Source: UBA6921 sp031363085 (GTDB taxonomy: Bacteria; Pseudomonadota; Gammaproteobacteria; SG8-11). Taken from it: 57,518 nt of DNA. A program made the position numbers and the translations under genes. Of the stretch, positions 30,258-38,097 are shown piece by piece. Below the pieces are notes generated by a model. The model was not told the DNA's origin. It searched no databases and was given only the letters and a program-made list of their open reading frames with translations. The stretch lies in the NCBI GenBank assembly GCA_031363085.1, contig JANLTU010000008.1:1-57518 (forward strand), in the 5' to 3' direction. Position 1 is the first letter of the stretch, and the number at the start of each line of letters is the position of its first letter.

Positions 30258-30806
30258 ATGCTCAACAAATCGACACTCCTACTTTTTCTTGGTTTTTTGT
30301 TTGCGGCGAGCGCGCACGCCGAGCTATACAAAAAAGTTGATGAACAAGGCAACATCACCTACAGCGACGTGCCCAGCGGCGCCGCAAAACCGGTGCAACC
30401 GCCGGGCTTGAGCACTTACGGCACACCCAACCAGCATAAACAACCCACGCGAAAACCCGCCGACTCCGCCAAGACGGCGGCCGTGATCAGCTACACGGCA
30501 CTTGCCATTGCCAGCCCGGCGAACGACACAGCGCTGCGCGATGACAGCGGCGCAGTCACAGTAAAAATCAGTTTGGAGCCTAAGCTTGACACCAAGAGCG
30601 GGCATAAGCTGGTTGTGCTGCTCGACCAGAAACCCAGCGCCGAAGCGCAGAACGCCGAGATTGCGCTAAGCAATGTGGAGCGCGGTGCGCACGCCTTGAA
30701 GGTGCAAGTCACCGACGCGAACGGCCAGGTGCTGAAAGAATCTGCCGAAATCAATTTTCAACTCCATCGTGGCCCGGGCGTTGCGGCACGTAAAGCGGGC
30801 AAGTAG
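30258..30806 (+). CDS. DUF4124 periplasmic protein (182 aa)
   Basis: Signal peptide at residues 1-21 (cleavage at AHA-EL) followed by the DUF4124 signature ELYKKVDEQGNITYSDVP. A proline/lysine-rich linker and a C-terminal beta domain (ASPANDTALRDDSGAVTVKI…) follow that resembles a fibronectin-like fold. Proteins of this type are commonly encoded between glnA and ntrBC in gammaproteobacteria, as here. No biochemical role is established. It starts at the ATG at 30258 after a weak TGAGG site. Confidence 0.8.
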   Translation: MLNKSTLLLFLGFLFAASAHAELYKKVDEQGNITYSDVPSGAAKPVQPPGLSTYGTPNQHKQPTRKPADSAKTAAVISYTALAIASPANDTALRDDSGAVTVKISLEPKLDTKSGHKLVVLLDQKPSAEAQNAEIALSNVERGAHALKVQVTDANGQVLKESAEINFQLHRGPGVAARKAGK

Positions 30807-31010
30807 TCGTTGCGCCCGCGCACTGGCTTGGTGCGCAAGCGAAGTTTTCGCCTTGCGGTGAGCGGCACTGGTGCGAGTGGCGTGGTTGTCCTGTTTCCCT
30901 TGTGCTCGCATTCGCATGCATAAATGCCCTGTTTTTGCGTTCCGCGACGCGATTTGACGCACAATGCTGATGCCCGTCTTCGTTTGGATTGGTTTTTGCT
31001 AAACATCCGC

Positions 31011-32081
31011 ATGCCACCACGCCACTCCCCACCCCCCGAACTGTACCGACACCTGCTCGAAAATCTCACGACGGTGGTGTTGTGGTTTGACGCGCAGTTA
31101 AATCTGCGCTTCATCAATCCGGCCGGCGAGATGTTATTCGCGGTCAGCGCACGCCGTTTGCACGGTATGCAGGCGCGCGAGCTGTTTGCCGGTGCGGATC
31201 ATATTCTGAGCGGGCTGGCGCGCACTTTGACATCGGGGCAGGGCTTTACCGAACGTGAAGTGTCGATCACCTTTCACGGTGGCAAGGTCGGCACGCTCGA
31301 CATGATCGTCACGCTGGTGAGCGAACCGCAACTGGGCAACGGCTTGCTGGTCGAGCTGATGCAACTGGATCGGCAACTGCGCATCACGCGCGAAGAAAAT
31401 ATCCTTGCGCAGCAAAGCGTGTCGCGTGCACTCACGCGCGGCCTTGCACATGAAATTAAAAATCCGCTCGGCGGCTTACGCGGCGCGGCGCAATTACTGG
31501 AACGTGAACTGGCCGACCCAATACTCAAGGAATACACCGACGTGATCATCAGCGAAGCGGACCGGTTGCAAAGCTTGGTCGACCGCATGCTGGGGCCGAA
31601 CACGATTCCAAAAAAACGCGCCATCAGCATTCATCAAATTCTGGAGCGTGTACGACAACTGGTGGCGGCGGAAGTCCCCACCCACGTGCAACTGGTCCGC
31701 GACTATGACCCGAGCATTCCCGACTTGGTCGCCGACCCCGACCAGCTCATTCAGGCAGTGTTAAACATTGTGCGCAACGCTGCACAGGCGGTCGGTGAGC
31801 ACGGCAAGATTCTGCTGCGCTCGCGCACGCTGCGGCAATACACGCTCGGGCAACAGCGCCACAAGCTGGTGATTAAAGTGGACGTTGTTGACAATGGCCC
31901 GGGCATTGCGCCGGACATGATGGAAAGCATGTTCTATCCGATGGTCACGAGCCGCCCCGACGGCACCGGTCTGGGTCTGTCAATTGCGCAAGCAATCATT
32001 AATCAACATGGCGGCTTGATCGAATGCGTCAGCGAACCGGGCAACACGCGCTTCACGCTGTTGTTGCCGTTACAACATTAG
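31011..32081 (+). CDS. glnL: nitrogen regulation sensor kinase NtrB
   Basis: A 356-residue cytoplasmic kinase/phosphatase that sets NtrC phosphorylation in response to PII. An N-terminal PAS domain (LLENLTTVVLWFDAQLNLRFINPAGE) is followed by the H box GLAHEIKNPLGG with His147, the N box NIVRNAAQAV and the G boxes DNGPGIAPDM and GTGLGLSIAQ. The ATG at 31011 gives the usual N-terminus (YRHLLENL…); the open extension to 30924 is not NtrB-like. The ntrC gene follows after 13 bases. Confidence 0.95.
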   Translation: MPPRHSPPPELYRHLLENLTTVVLWFDAQLNLRFINPAGEMLFAVSARRLHGMQARELFAGADHILSGLARTLTSGQGFTEREVSITFHGGKVGTLDMIVTLVSEPQLGNGLLVELMQLDRQLRITREENILAQQSVSRALTRGLAHEIKNPLGGLRGAAQLLERELADPILKEYTDVIISEADRLQSLVDRMLGPNTIPKKRAISIHQILERVRQLVAAEVPTHVQLVRDYDPSIPDLVADPDQLIQAVLNIVRNAAQAVGEHGKILLRSRTLRQYTLGQQRHKLVIKVDVVDNGPGIAPDMMESMFYPMVTSRPDGTGLGLSIAQAIINQHGGLIECVSEPGNTRFTLLLPLQH

Positions 32082-32094
32082 ACAAGGAATGAAC

Positions 32095-33525
32095 ATGAAC
32101 GGCAAAGAACACATCTGGATCATCGACGATGATCGCTCCATCCGCTGGGTACTGGAAAAAGCACTGCAACAAGCGGATATGGAAGTCACCGCATTTCCCA
32201 ACGCGACCAACGTGATCGAGTCTATCGAGCGTAGCCCGCCCGACGCCATCGTCACCGACATCCGCATGCCCGGCACCGACGGCATCACCCTGCTCAAGAA
32301 CATCGGCGCGCGCTATCCCGACCTGCCGGTCATTATCATGACCGCGCACTCCGATCTCGACAGCGCGGTGTCCGCCTATCAGGGTGGTGCCTTCGAATAT
32401 TTGCCCAAACCCTTTGATATCGACGATGCCGTCGAACTGGTGCGGCGCGCGGTGCAGCACGCGCGCAATCGACAGACCGGCGAAGTCCAGCGCAGCCAGG
32501 CGGCGACGCCGGAAATCATCGGCGAAGCGCCGTCAATGCAGGAAGTGTTTCGCGCCATCGGCCGCTTGTCGCGCTCCAAAATCACCGTGCTCATCAACGG
32601 CGAATCCGGCACCGGCAAAGAATTGGTCGCGCAGGCGCTGCATCGCCACAGCCCGCGCACTGCGCAGCCCTTCATCGCACTCAACACGGCGGCGATTCCG
32701 CGTGATCTGCTGGAATCAGAATTGTTCGGCCACGAACGCGGCGCCTTCACCGGCGCACAAAACATGCGCCGCGGACGCTTTGAACAAGCCGACGGCGGCA
32801 CCTTGTTTCTGGACGAAATCGGCGACATGCCCGCCGAGCTGCAAACGCGCTTGTTGCGGGTGCTGGCTGACGGCGAGTTTTACCGCGTCGGTGGACACTT
32901 GCCGATAAAAGTCGACGTGCGCATCATCGCCGCCACCCACCAGAATCTGGAACAGCGCGTCAAGGAAGGCCGGTTCCGCGAGGATTTATTTCACCGCCTC
33001 AACGTCATCCGCATTCACGTGCCGCCGATGCGCGAGCGCCGCGAAGATGTGCCGCTGCTGTTGCAGCATTTTCTCGCCGCCGCCGCCACCGAGTTAAATG
33101 TCGAGCCCAAGGTGATCTCGCCAGCCACCGAAAAATTTCTCGCGTCGCTGGACTGGCCCGGCAACGTGCGCCAATTGGAAAACACCTGTCGCTGGCTGAC
33201 GGTGATGTCGCCCAGTAAAACCGTGCAAACCGAAGACCTGCCACCGGAACTGCTGACCGAAGCACCGGCCAACGGCAGCAGCGAAGACTGGGAAACCGCA
33301 TTGCGCCGCTGGGCCGACCGTCGCTTGGCGAGCGGTGAAAAAGCACTGCTCAACGACGCAGTACCGCGCTTCGAACGCTTGATGATTGAATCCGCCCTGC
33401 AACACACCGGCGGCCGCCGCCAGGACGCAGCGATTTTACTGGGCTGGGGCCGCAACACCCTGACGCGCAAAATCAAAGAACTGGGAATGGGAGACGCGGA
33501 CAGCGACGACGAAGAACCGGTGTAG
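32095..33525 (+). CDS. glnG: nitrogen response regulator NtrC
   Basis: A 476-residue sigma-54 activator. The receiver domain has Asp55 as phosphoacceptor (IVTDIRMPG). The AAA+ domain has Walker A GESGTGKE, the sigma-54 contact loop GAFTGA and Walker B GTLFLDEIGD. A Fis-type helix-turn-helix lies at the C-terminus (RQDAAILLGWGRNTLTRKIKEL). AAGGA directly abuts an ATG at 32089, so the ATG at 32095, six bases further on, is the better start. It would activate the glnA promoter found at 27827-27842. Confidence 0.95.
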   Translation: MNGKEHIWIIDDDRSIRWVLEKALQQADMEVTAFPNATNVIESIERSPPDAIVTDIRMPGTDGITLLKNIGARYPDLPVIIMTAHSDLDSAVSAYQGGAFEYLPKPFDIDDAVELVRRAVQHARNRQTGEVQRSQAATPEIIGEAPSMQEVFRAIGRLSRSKITVLINGESGTGKELVAQALHRHSPRTAQPFIALNTAAIPRDLLESELFGHERGAFTGAQNMRRGRFEQADGGTLFLDEIGDMPAELQTRLLRVLADGEFYRVGGHLPIKVDVRIIAATHQNLEQRVKEGRFREDLFHRLNVIRIHVPPMRERREDVPLLLQHFLAAAATELNVEPKVISPATEKFLASLDWPGNVRQLENTCRWLTVMSPSKTVQTEDLPPELLTEAPANGSSEDWETALRRWADRRLASGEKALLNDAVPRFERLMIESALQHTGGRRQDAAILLGWGRNTLTRKIKELGMGDADSDDEEPV

Positions 33526-33606
33526 GAGCGCTACTTAGTCGCGCACGGCACTTTCGATTTTTAAAGTGTGTTGTCATCAACATCGTAGCTCCAACAGGAG
33601 GAAAGT

Positions 33607-33642
33607 ATGGCCGCAGATCGGGGAGTGATCAGCCTCCGCTAG
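33607..33642 (+). other. 11-codon micro-ORF with strong Shine-Dalgarno
   Basis: AGGAGGAAAGT precedes an ATG that opens an 11-codon frame (MAADRGVISLR) ending in TAG. The Shine-Dalgarno match and spacing are excellent, but the frame is too short to support by composition. The surrounding 33526-33697 gap holds no other gene. Confidence 0.25.
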
Positions 33643-33697
33643 TCATTCTACCTAGCCATTCAAACCTTGACATATTGCGTGAAAATCAACGCCACAC

Positions 33698-34417
33698 CTA
33701 CACACTAATGCACGCTAAATACGCCTGCTCCAAATTCGCAGCGGCAAATTGCGTACAGCATGCAAGCGGGCTGCCGACGAAGCGCACGTTGCCGCCATGC
33801 AAAATCGCGATGCGGTCGCACAATGCTTCCACATCGTGCAGCATGTGAGTGCTGAAAAATAATGTCTTGCCTTGCTTCTTTAGTTGTTGCAGGTAGGTTT
33901 TCAATAGCGCGCGCGCCTTCGGGTCCAGGCCGCTCATCGGCTCGTCGAGCACCAGTAAATCCTTGCCGCTCAGAAAACATGCGGCCAAACCGAGCTTCTG
34001 CGCCATGCCCTTGGAATAGTCGCGTACCGGCTTGGCCAGGGCCGACACTTCAAGATCCAGCGTGGCCAGCATCTGCGCCACCTGCGTGTCGTCCAGTGCG
34101 ACGCGATGCAGGCGCGCCATGAACTGCAAAAAGTCACGACCCGTTAAATAATACGGTGGCAGAAACCGCTCCGGTAGATACGCCAGCCGCGCGCGCGCCT
34201 GCGCTTGTCGATGGTCGACGCCGAAAATTTCCACCGCGCCGCTCTCGATATCGCAAAAATCCAGCAGGCTTTTGATCAGCGTGGTCTTGCCCGCGCCGTT
34301 CACACCAACCAAGCCGAAAAACTCACCGGCGCGCACCGATAAATTCAAATTGCTCAGCGCGAGCTGGCGCGGGTAGCGCTTGGTGACATTGCGAAACTGC
34401 AAGGCGTCGGTCAACAT
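33698..34417 (-). CDS. ABC transporter ATPase (ABC-2 exporter type)
   Basis: A 239-residue (243 from the first ATG) nucleotide-binding subunit. Walker A is GVNGAGKTT, the signature is DYSKGMAQKLGLA (variant of LSGGQ), and Walker B is DLLVLDEPMSGLDP with STHMLHDVEALCD after it. This CcmA/NosF-like type pairs with ABC-2 permeases; the permease gene is at 35926-36720, separated by a TPR-like gene, a pseudopilin gene and a terminator. Being beyond the terminator, this gene may need its own promoter or depend on readthrough. Substrate unknown. Confidence 0.85.
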   Translation of the reverse strand: MLTDALQFRNVTKRYPRQLALSNLNLSVRAGEFFGLVGVNGAGKTTLIKSLLDFCDIESGAVEIFGVDHRQAQARARLAYLPERFLPPYYLTGRDFLQFMARLHRVALDDTQVAQMLATLDLEVSALAKPVRDYSKGMAQKLGLAACFLSGKDLLVLDEPMSGLDPKARALLKTYLQQLKKQGKTLFFSTHMLHDVEALCDRIAILHGGNVRFVGSPLACCTQFAAANLEQAYLACISV

Positions 34418-34463
34418 GCACGCAAGCATAGCGGGTTTTTTCAGGGCGTAATACGGCCTGACC

Positions 34464-34501
34464 GCAGCAAAAAAAAGCCCGCCGGACGGCGGGCTTTTTT
34501 T
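34464..34501 (-). terminator. strong bidirectional terminator
   Basis: GCCCGCC and GGCGGGC (34477-34494) form a stem with a four-base loop. A run of A precedes it and a run of T follows it, so it can work on either strand. It lies between the pseudopilin gene and the ABC ATPase gene. Confidence 0.9.
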
Positions 34502-34523
34502 ATTCAGAGCGAATGCTACTTCG

Positions 34524-35150
34524 TTAGATTTGCTGACAAACAGTTACACCTACGGTTGGCGTCGCGATTGCATATGGAGCACCTGCGGCTGCTGTTGGTA
34601 TCACGCCAGCAGCACCGGCTCGAAAGGTCCCAGTTGTCGCCGTACCGTCGTCTAGTTGAATGTCCATAGCTTGAGCCATGTTCATGGGAACATTGCTGGC
34701 GCATGCAACCGCACCAGAGATGCCGTAAGCAGCATCTTCGATTCCTACGAAACCACCCACGCTGCTCGTAGGCGGCAATGCCGCCCCTGCCGTCGCGATA
34801 CCTGACATGAAGCCTGCCATACGCGTATGTTGCCAAAAGCTATTGCTCTCGTTCGCAGGTCCGGGGGCCAATTGAGCATTGAACACATTTGAAATCACTC
34901 CATTACCCGACCCGCTAACTGCTCCGGTGAAGCGTGTGGCGGCTGCGGCATCGTCGCCCGGGATTGCACGATAACGATCCTGATAGGTATAGAAGGCAAT
35001 GGACACCGCCTTCATATCACCGATCACACTCTTAATTTTGCCATTATTAATCATCTCCTGTCCTTTAAGTATCCCTCCCAGTAACAGTCCGATGATCACT
35101 AACACGATGGCGATTTCTACCAGGGTAAATCCTGCTTGCTGCTGCTTCAT
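34524..35150 (-). CDS. type IV pilin-like protein (pseudopilin, 208 aa)
   Basis: Prepilin with a short leader and the processing site QQAG-FTLVE; the Glu at +5 after cleavage and the following hydrophobic helix (IAIVLVIIGLLLGGILKG) are intact, so PilD-type peptidase should process and methylate it. The globular part begins YQDRYRAIPGDDAAAATRF, a segment common in minor pilins and pseudopilins, and contains two cysteines (CASN… and the C-terminal CQQI) that may form a disulfide loop. It is not in a type II secretion cluster. It sits between an upstream TPR-like/ABC permease pair and a downstream ABC ATPase, with pilU further upstream. Confidence 0.85.
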   Translation of the reverse strand: MKQQQAGFTLVEIAIVLVIIGLLLGGILKGQEMINNGKIKSVIGDMKAVSIAFYTYQDRYRAIPGDDAAAATRFTGAVSGSGNGVISNVFNAQLAPGPANESNSFWQHTRMAGFMSGIATAGAALPPTSSVGGFVGIEDAAYGISGAVACASNVPMNMAQAMDIQLDDGTATTGTFRAGAAGVIPTAAAGAPYAIATPTVGVTVCQQI

Positions 35151-35191
35151 ACTGTATTTTCTCCTGCTACATCTGTCGTCGAAATAGGTTG

Positions 35192-35929
35192 TTACTTGGC
35201 CGGGTCTAACTCGTGGTTGCGCCGCTGTTGCAAGCGCTTTAAACGCTCGCTTAAAAAACGCAGTTCATTTGCATCCGTGATGGTGCCGCTCTCCAACAAC
35301 CCCCCGAGCAGAATACTGGCACTGTCCACTTCACCCAGATCTTCACGCAGGAAGATGTGCATCTGTCGTGCCCACGCTGGAACTGTGTTGTTGGTGTTAT
35401 CGGCTAGCGCTTGCGCAAACTTTAGCGCCAGCGGCAAATCGTTGAGACTGTGTTTGGCGATCACCGCAGCCTGCGCCAGCCAGCGCCAACGCAGCGTCGG
35501 AGCCTCAAGAAATTTGCGATATACGAAGTCCAGCATCTGGCGCTGACGTGCTGCGTCGGAGACTTCGGCATACAGACGCGTCGCTGTTAGCAGCGGGTAT
35601 TGACTATTTTTATCCAACGCCAGTGCGGTATCCAACCAGCCAGTGACATGCGCATAGTCGAGACTGCGAAACGGAATGGTGACGGCGCCGTTGTCGAAAC
35701 ATTGCAGCCATAACATCAGCGCCCGGGACAGCGGAATCGGATCACCCAAACTGGCGACGCGCCATAGTTCGACATTAAGCGGCGCAGGCAACGCTTCAGC
35801 CGTGGCGGTGACGCGTGGCGGCCATGCGCTCCACGCGATTTGCAACGCCAAACCAAGCGCCACGATGAGCTGCACGGGAATCGGCACGGCCTTGATGGAA
35901 CGCTCACGCATGCGAGAGTGCGCCGTCAC
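35192..35929 (-). CDS. membrane-anchored helical (TPR-like) hypothetical protein
   Basis: A 245-residue protein. An N-terminal hydrophobic segment (about 17-35) precedes a Pro/Ala linker and a helical-repeat region rich in Leu/Ala/Trp (WLDTALALDKNSQYPLLTATRLYAEV…ALKFAQALADN), resembling TPR-type pairs of helices. The last ~25 residues are strongly charged. The start is a GTG overlapping the TGA of the ABC permease gene (GTGA), which couples their translation; the pseudopilin gene follows 41 bases after its stop. I cannot assign a function. The context suggests a periplasmic partner of the transporter or the pseudopilin. Confidence 0.6.
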   Translation of the reverse strand: MTAHSRMRERSIKAVPIPVQLIVALGLALQIAWSAWPPRVTATAEALPAPLNVELWRVASLGDPIPLSRALMLWLQCFDNGAVTIPFRSLDYAHVTGWLDTALALDKNSQYPLLTATRLYAEVSDAARQRQMLDFVYRKFLEAPTLRWRWLAQAAVIAKHSLNDLPLALKFAQALADNTNNTVPAWARQMHIFLREDLGEVDSASILLGGLLESGTITDANELRFLSERLKRLQQRRNHELDPAK

Positions 35930-36720
35930 AGATTCTTGCGGTACAAATCAAACAGCCCGGCGCCTGTCAGCAATACCAAGTAAATCAGGCTTTGGCCGGC
36001 AATCGGCAGCAGGGACATCGGCAACCCGCTGTGGTACACCAACCAGTCGGTGGCGGTGAAGCGCTCCAGATTGGGCAAGATCAAGGCGACGGCGTCGACA
36101 ATAAATTGCACCGCCTGCTGTGACCACGACGCTGTGTCAACCAGCGGCCCCTGCCCCATCAATTGAATCGAACTGATCGAGCGCGCCAACAAATAAAATG
36201 CGGCCACCACGGCGAAGGCCGGCAAGGTTTGATTCAAGGTCAACATGCACAGCAGACTGAGTGCGCACACCAGCAGCAACTCGCACGCCAGCGACACACC
36301 CCACAGCGCGGCCTGATCGGGCGGCACCACCAGCAACAGCGGTACGCTCATGCACACGGCGACCAGCATCGCTACCGCCGCATAGCCGGCCAGCTTGCCG
36401 AAAAAATATCCGGCGCGCGGCAACGGTAACGACAGCACCAGCTCAAAACCCTTGTCGTTGAACTCGCGCACCATGCCGGTGATTACCGCCAAACTGACGA
36501 TGAACACCGCCGCCCAGCGCAGTAACGCGCCAAGAAATGCCGCCTGAATTTGCTGTACTTCGGTGATGGCGACTTGCCCGAGAAATCCGGCCAAGCCGAC
36601 GGCGGCTAAAATTGTCAACACCACGAGCCATAGCAAATGGTTGCGGCGCGCTTCCAGCAACGTGTAGCGCGCGATGGCGCGGACTTGATCAAAATACATC
36701 GGGGCAGAAAGACGTGACAT
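35926..36720 (-). CDS. ABC-2 type transporter permease
   Basis: A 264-residue membrane protein with about six hydrophobic segments and the ABC-2 pattern GMVREFNDKGFELVLSLPLPRAGYFFGKLAGY between helices 2 and 3. It would form the channel of an exporter with the ATPase at 33698. Similar permeases include NosY and the gliding-motility protein GldF. It is the first gene of the minus-strand series permease – TPR-like – pseudopilin – (terminator) – ATPase. Confidence 0.8.
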   Translation of the reverse strand: MSRLSAPMYFDQVRAIARYTLLEARRNHLLWLVVLTILAAVGLAGFLGQVAITEVQQIQAAFLGALLRWAAVFIVSLAVITGMVREFNDKGFELVLSLPLPRAGYFFGKLAGYAAVAMLVAVCMSVPLLLVVPPDQAALWGVSLACELLLVCALSLLCMLTLNQTLPAFAVVAAFYLLARSISSIQLMGQGPLVDTASWSQQAVQFIVDAVALILPNLERFTATDWLVYHSGLPMSLLPIAGQSLIYLVLLTGAGLFDLYRKNL

Positions 36721-36844
36721 GGCCGTCCGGGGTCAGGGAATTGGCGTTACCCGCACTGCTGCAAAGCGCGCGCCATGCATCCACCGTAGCGGCGTGATTC
36801 ATCACACCCGCAGGTACGTACAGTGGGCGCGATAAAGCGCCCTC

Positions 36845-38017
36845 CTACTTGGGTTCTAATTCCAGGGATTCGAGCTCGAAGGTGTTTTCCGGCGTTGTCG
36901 GCGCCGCCTTGGTGGTGCTGCGCGGCGCCAACGACAGGCTGGTATCTTCGGGGGCTTTACCTTCAGCCAGGCTGATGCGCAAGCGCAGATTGTTTTGTGA
37001 GTCGGCATTGCGCAACGCCTCTTCCAGCGATACCACGCCGGCTTTGTAGAGTTTGAACAGTGCGCTGTCGAAAGTTTGCATGCCGATATTTTCCGAGCGG
37101 TCCATCACTTCCTTGATCTTGTGCACTTCGCCTTTCAGGATCAGGTCGCACACCAGCGGCGTGCCCAGCAGCACTTCAATCGCCACTGCGCGTTTGTCGT
37201 CGACGGTGCGCACCAGCCGCTGCGAAATGAACGAGCGCACGTTCAACGACAAATCCATCAGCAATTGCGAGCGACGATCTTCGGGGAAGAAGTTGATGAT
37301 GCGGTCGAGCGCCTGATTAGAGCTGTTGGCGTGCAGCGTGGATATACACAAGTGCCCCGTCTCGGCAAATGCGATGGCGTGCTCCATGGTTTCACGGTCG
37401 CGAATTTCGCCGATTAAAATGACATCCGGCGCCTGCCGCAAGGTATTCTTCAGCGCGTCTTCGTACGAGTTGGTGTCAACGCCCACCTCGCGTTGATTGA
37501 CAATGGATTTCTTGTGCGAGTGCACGTATTCAATTGGGTCTTCAATAGTGATGATATGGCCGCTGGTGGTCGCGTTGCGGTAGTCGATCAGCGACGCCAG
37601 CGAGGTCGACTTGCCCGAACCGGTGCCGCCGATGAACAAAATCAAACCGCGCTTTTGCAGCACCAGCTTTTTCAAAATCGGCGGCAAGCCCAGCGATTCC
37701 GGACTGGGAATTTCAGTTTTGATCAAGCGCACGACCATGCCGATTTCGTTGCGCTGCTTAAAAATATTCACACGAAAGCGCCCCACGCCACCCAAACCGA
37801 CGGCGAGATTCATTTCCGGTTTTAGTTCGAATTCGGCCGCCTGGGTTTCATTCATGACCTCCAGCGCAATTTGTTTAACGCGCCCGCCGGCCAGGGTCGC
37901 TTGCTCCACCGGCTTGATAATTCCGTACACTTTCATGCTCGGGTACGCGCCGGTCGTCAGGTACAAATCAGAGGCGTCGTACGTGGACATTAACTTGAGG
38001 TAATCTTTAAATTCCAT
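36845..38017 (-). CDS. pilU: twitching motility ATPase PilU
   Basis: A 390-residue retraction ATPase of the type IV pilus, working with PilT. It starts at the ATG giving MEFKDYLKLMSTYDASDLYL, which is the family N-terminus; the open extension to 38179 is not used. Walker A is GGTGSGKSTS, the Asp box ITIEDPIEYVHSHKKS, Walker B DVILIGEIRDRETM and the His box TGHLCISTLHANSS. The extended C-terminal tail past residue 345 fits PilU and not PilT. No pilT lies in the window, so pilU is separated from its usual neighbour. Confidence 0.9.
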   Translation of the reverse strand: MEFKDYLKLMSTYDASDLYLTTGAYPSMKVYGIIKPVEQATLAGGRVKQIALEVMNETQAAEFELKPEMNLAVGLGGVGRFRVNIFKQRNEIGMVVRLIKTEIPSPESLGLPPILKKLVLQKRGLILFIGGTGSGKSTSLASLIDYRNATTSGHIITIEDPIEYVHSHKKSIVNQREVGVDTNSYEDALKNTLRQAPDVILIGEIRDRETMEHAIAFAETGHLCISTLHANSSNQALDRIINFFPEDRRSQLLMDLSLNVRSFISQRLVRTVDDKRAVAIEVLLGTPLVCDLILKGEVHKIKEVMDRSENIGMQTFDSALFKLYKAGVVSLEEALRNADSQNNLRLRISLAEGKAPEDTSLSLAPRSTTKAAPTTPENTFELESLELEPK

Positions 38018-38097
38018 AGCGCGATCAACTCTGGGCAGGCTGACCTCAATATCGGGAATACCCCCGCTTTTCTTTAAACTGGGAATGCAACGCTGCG

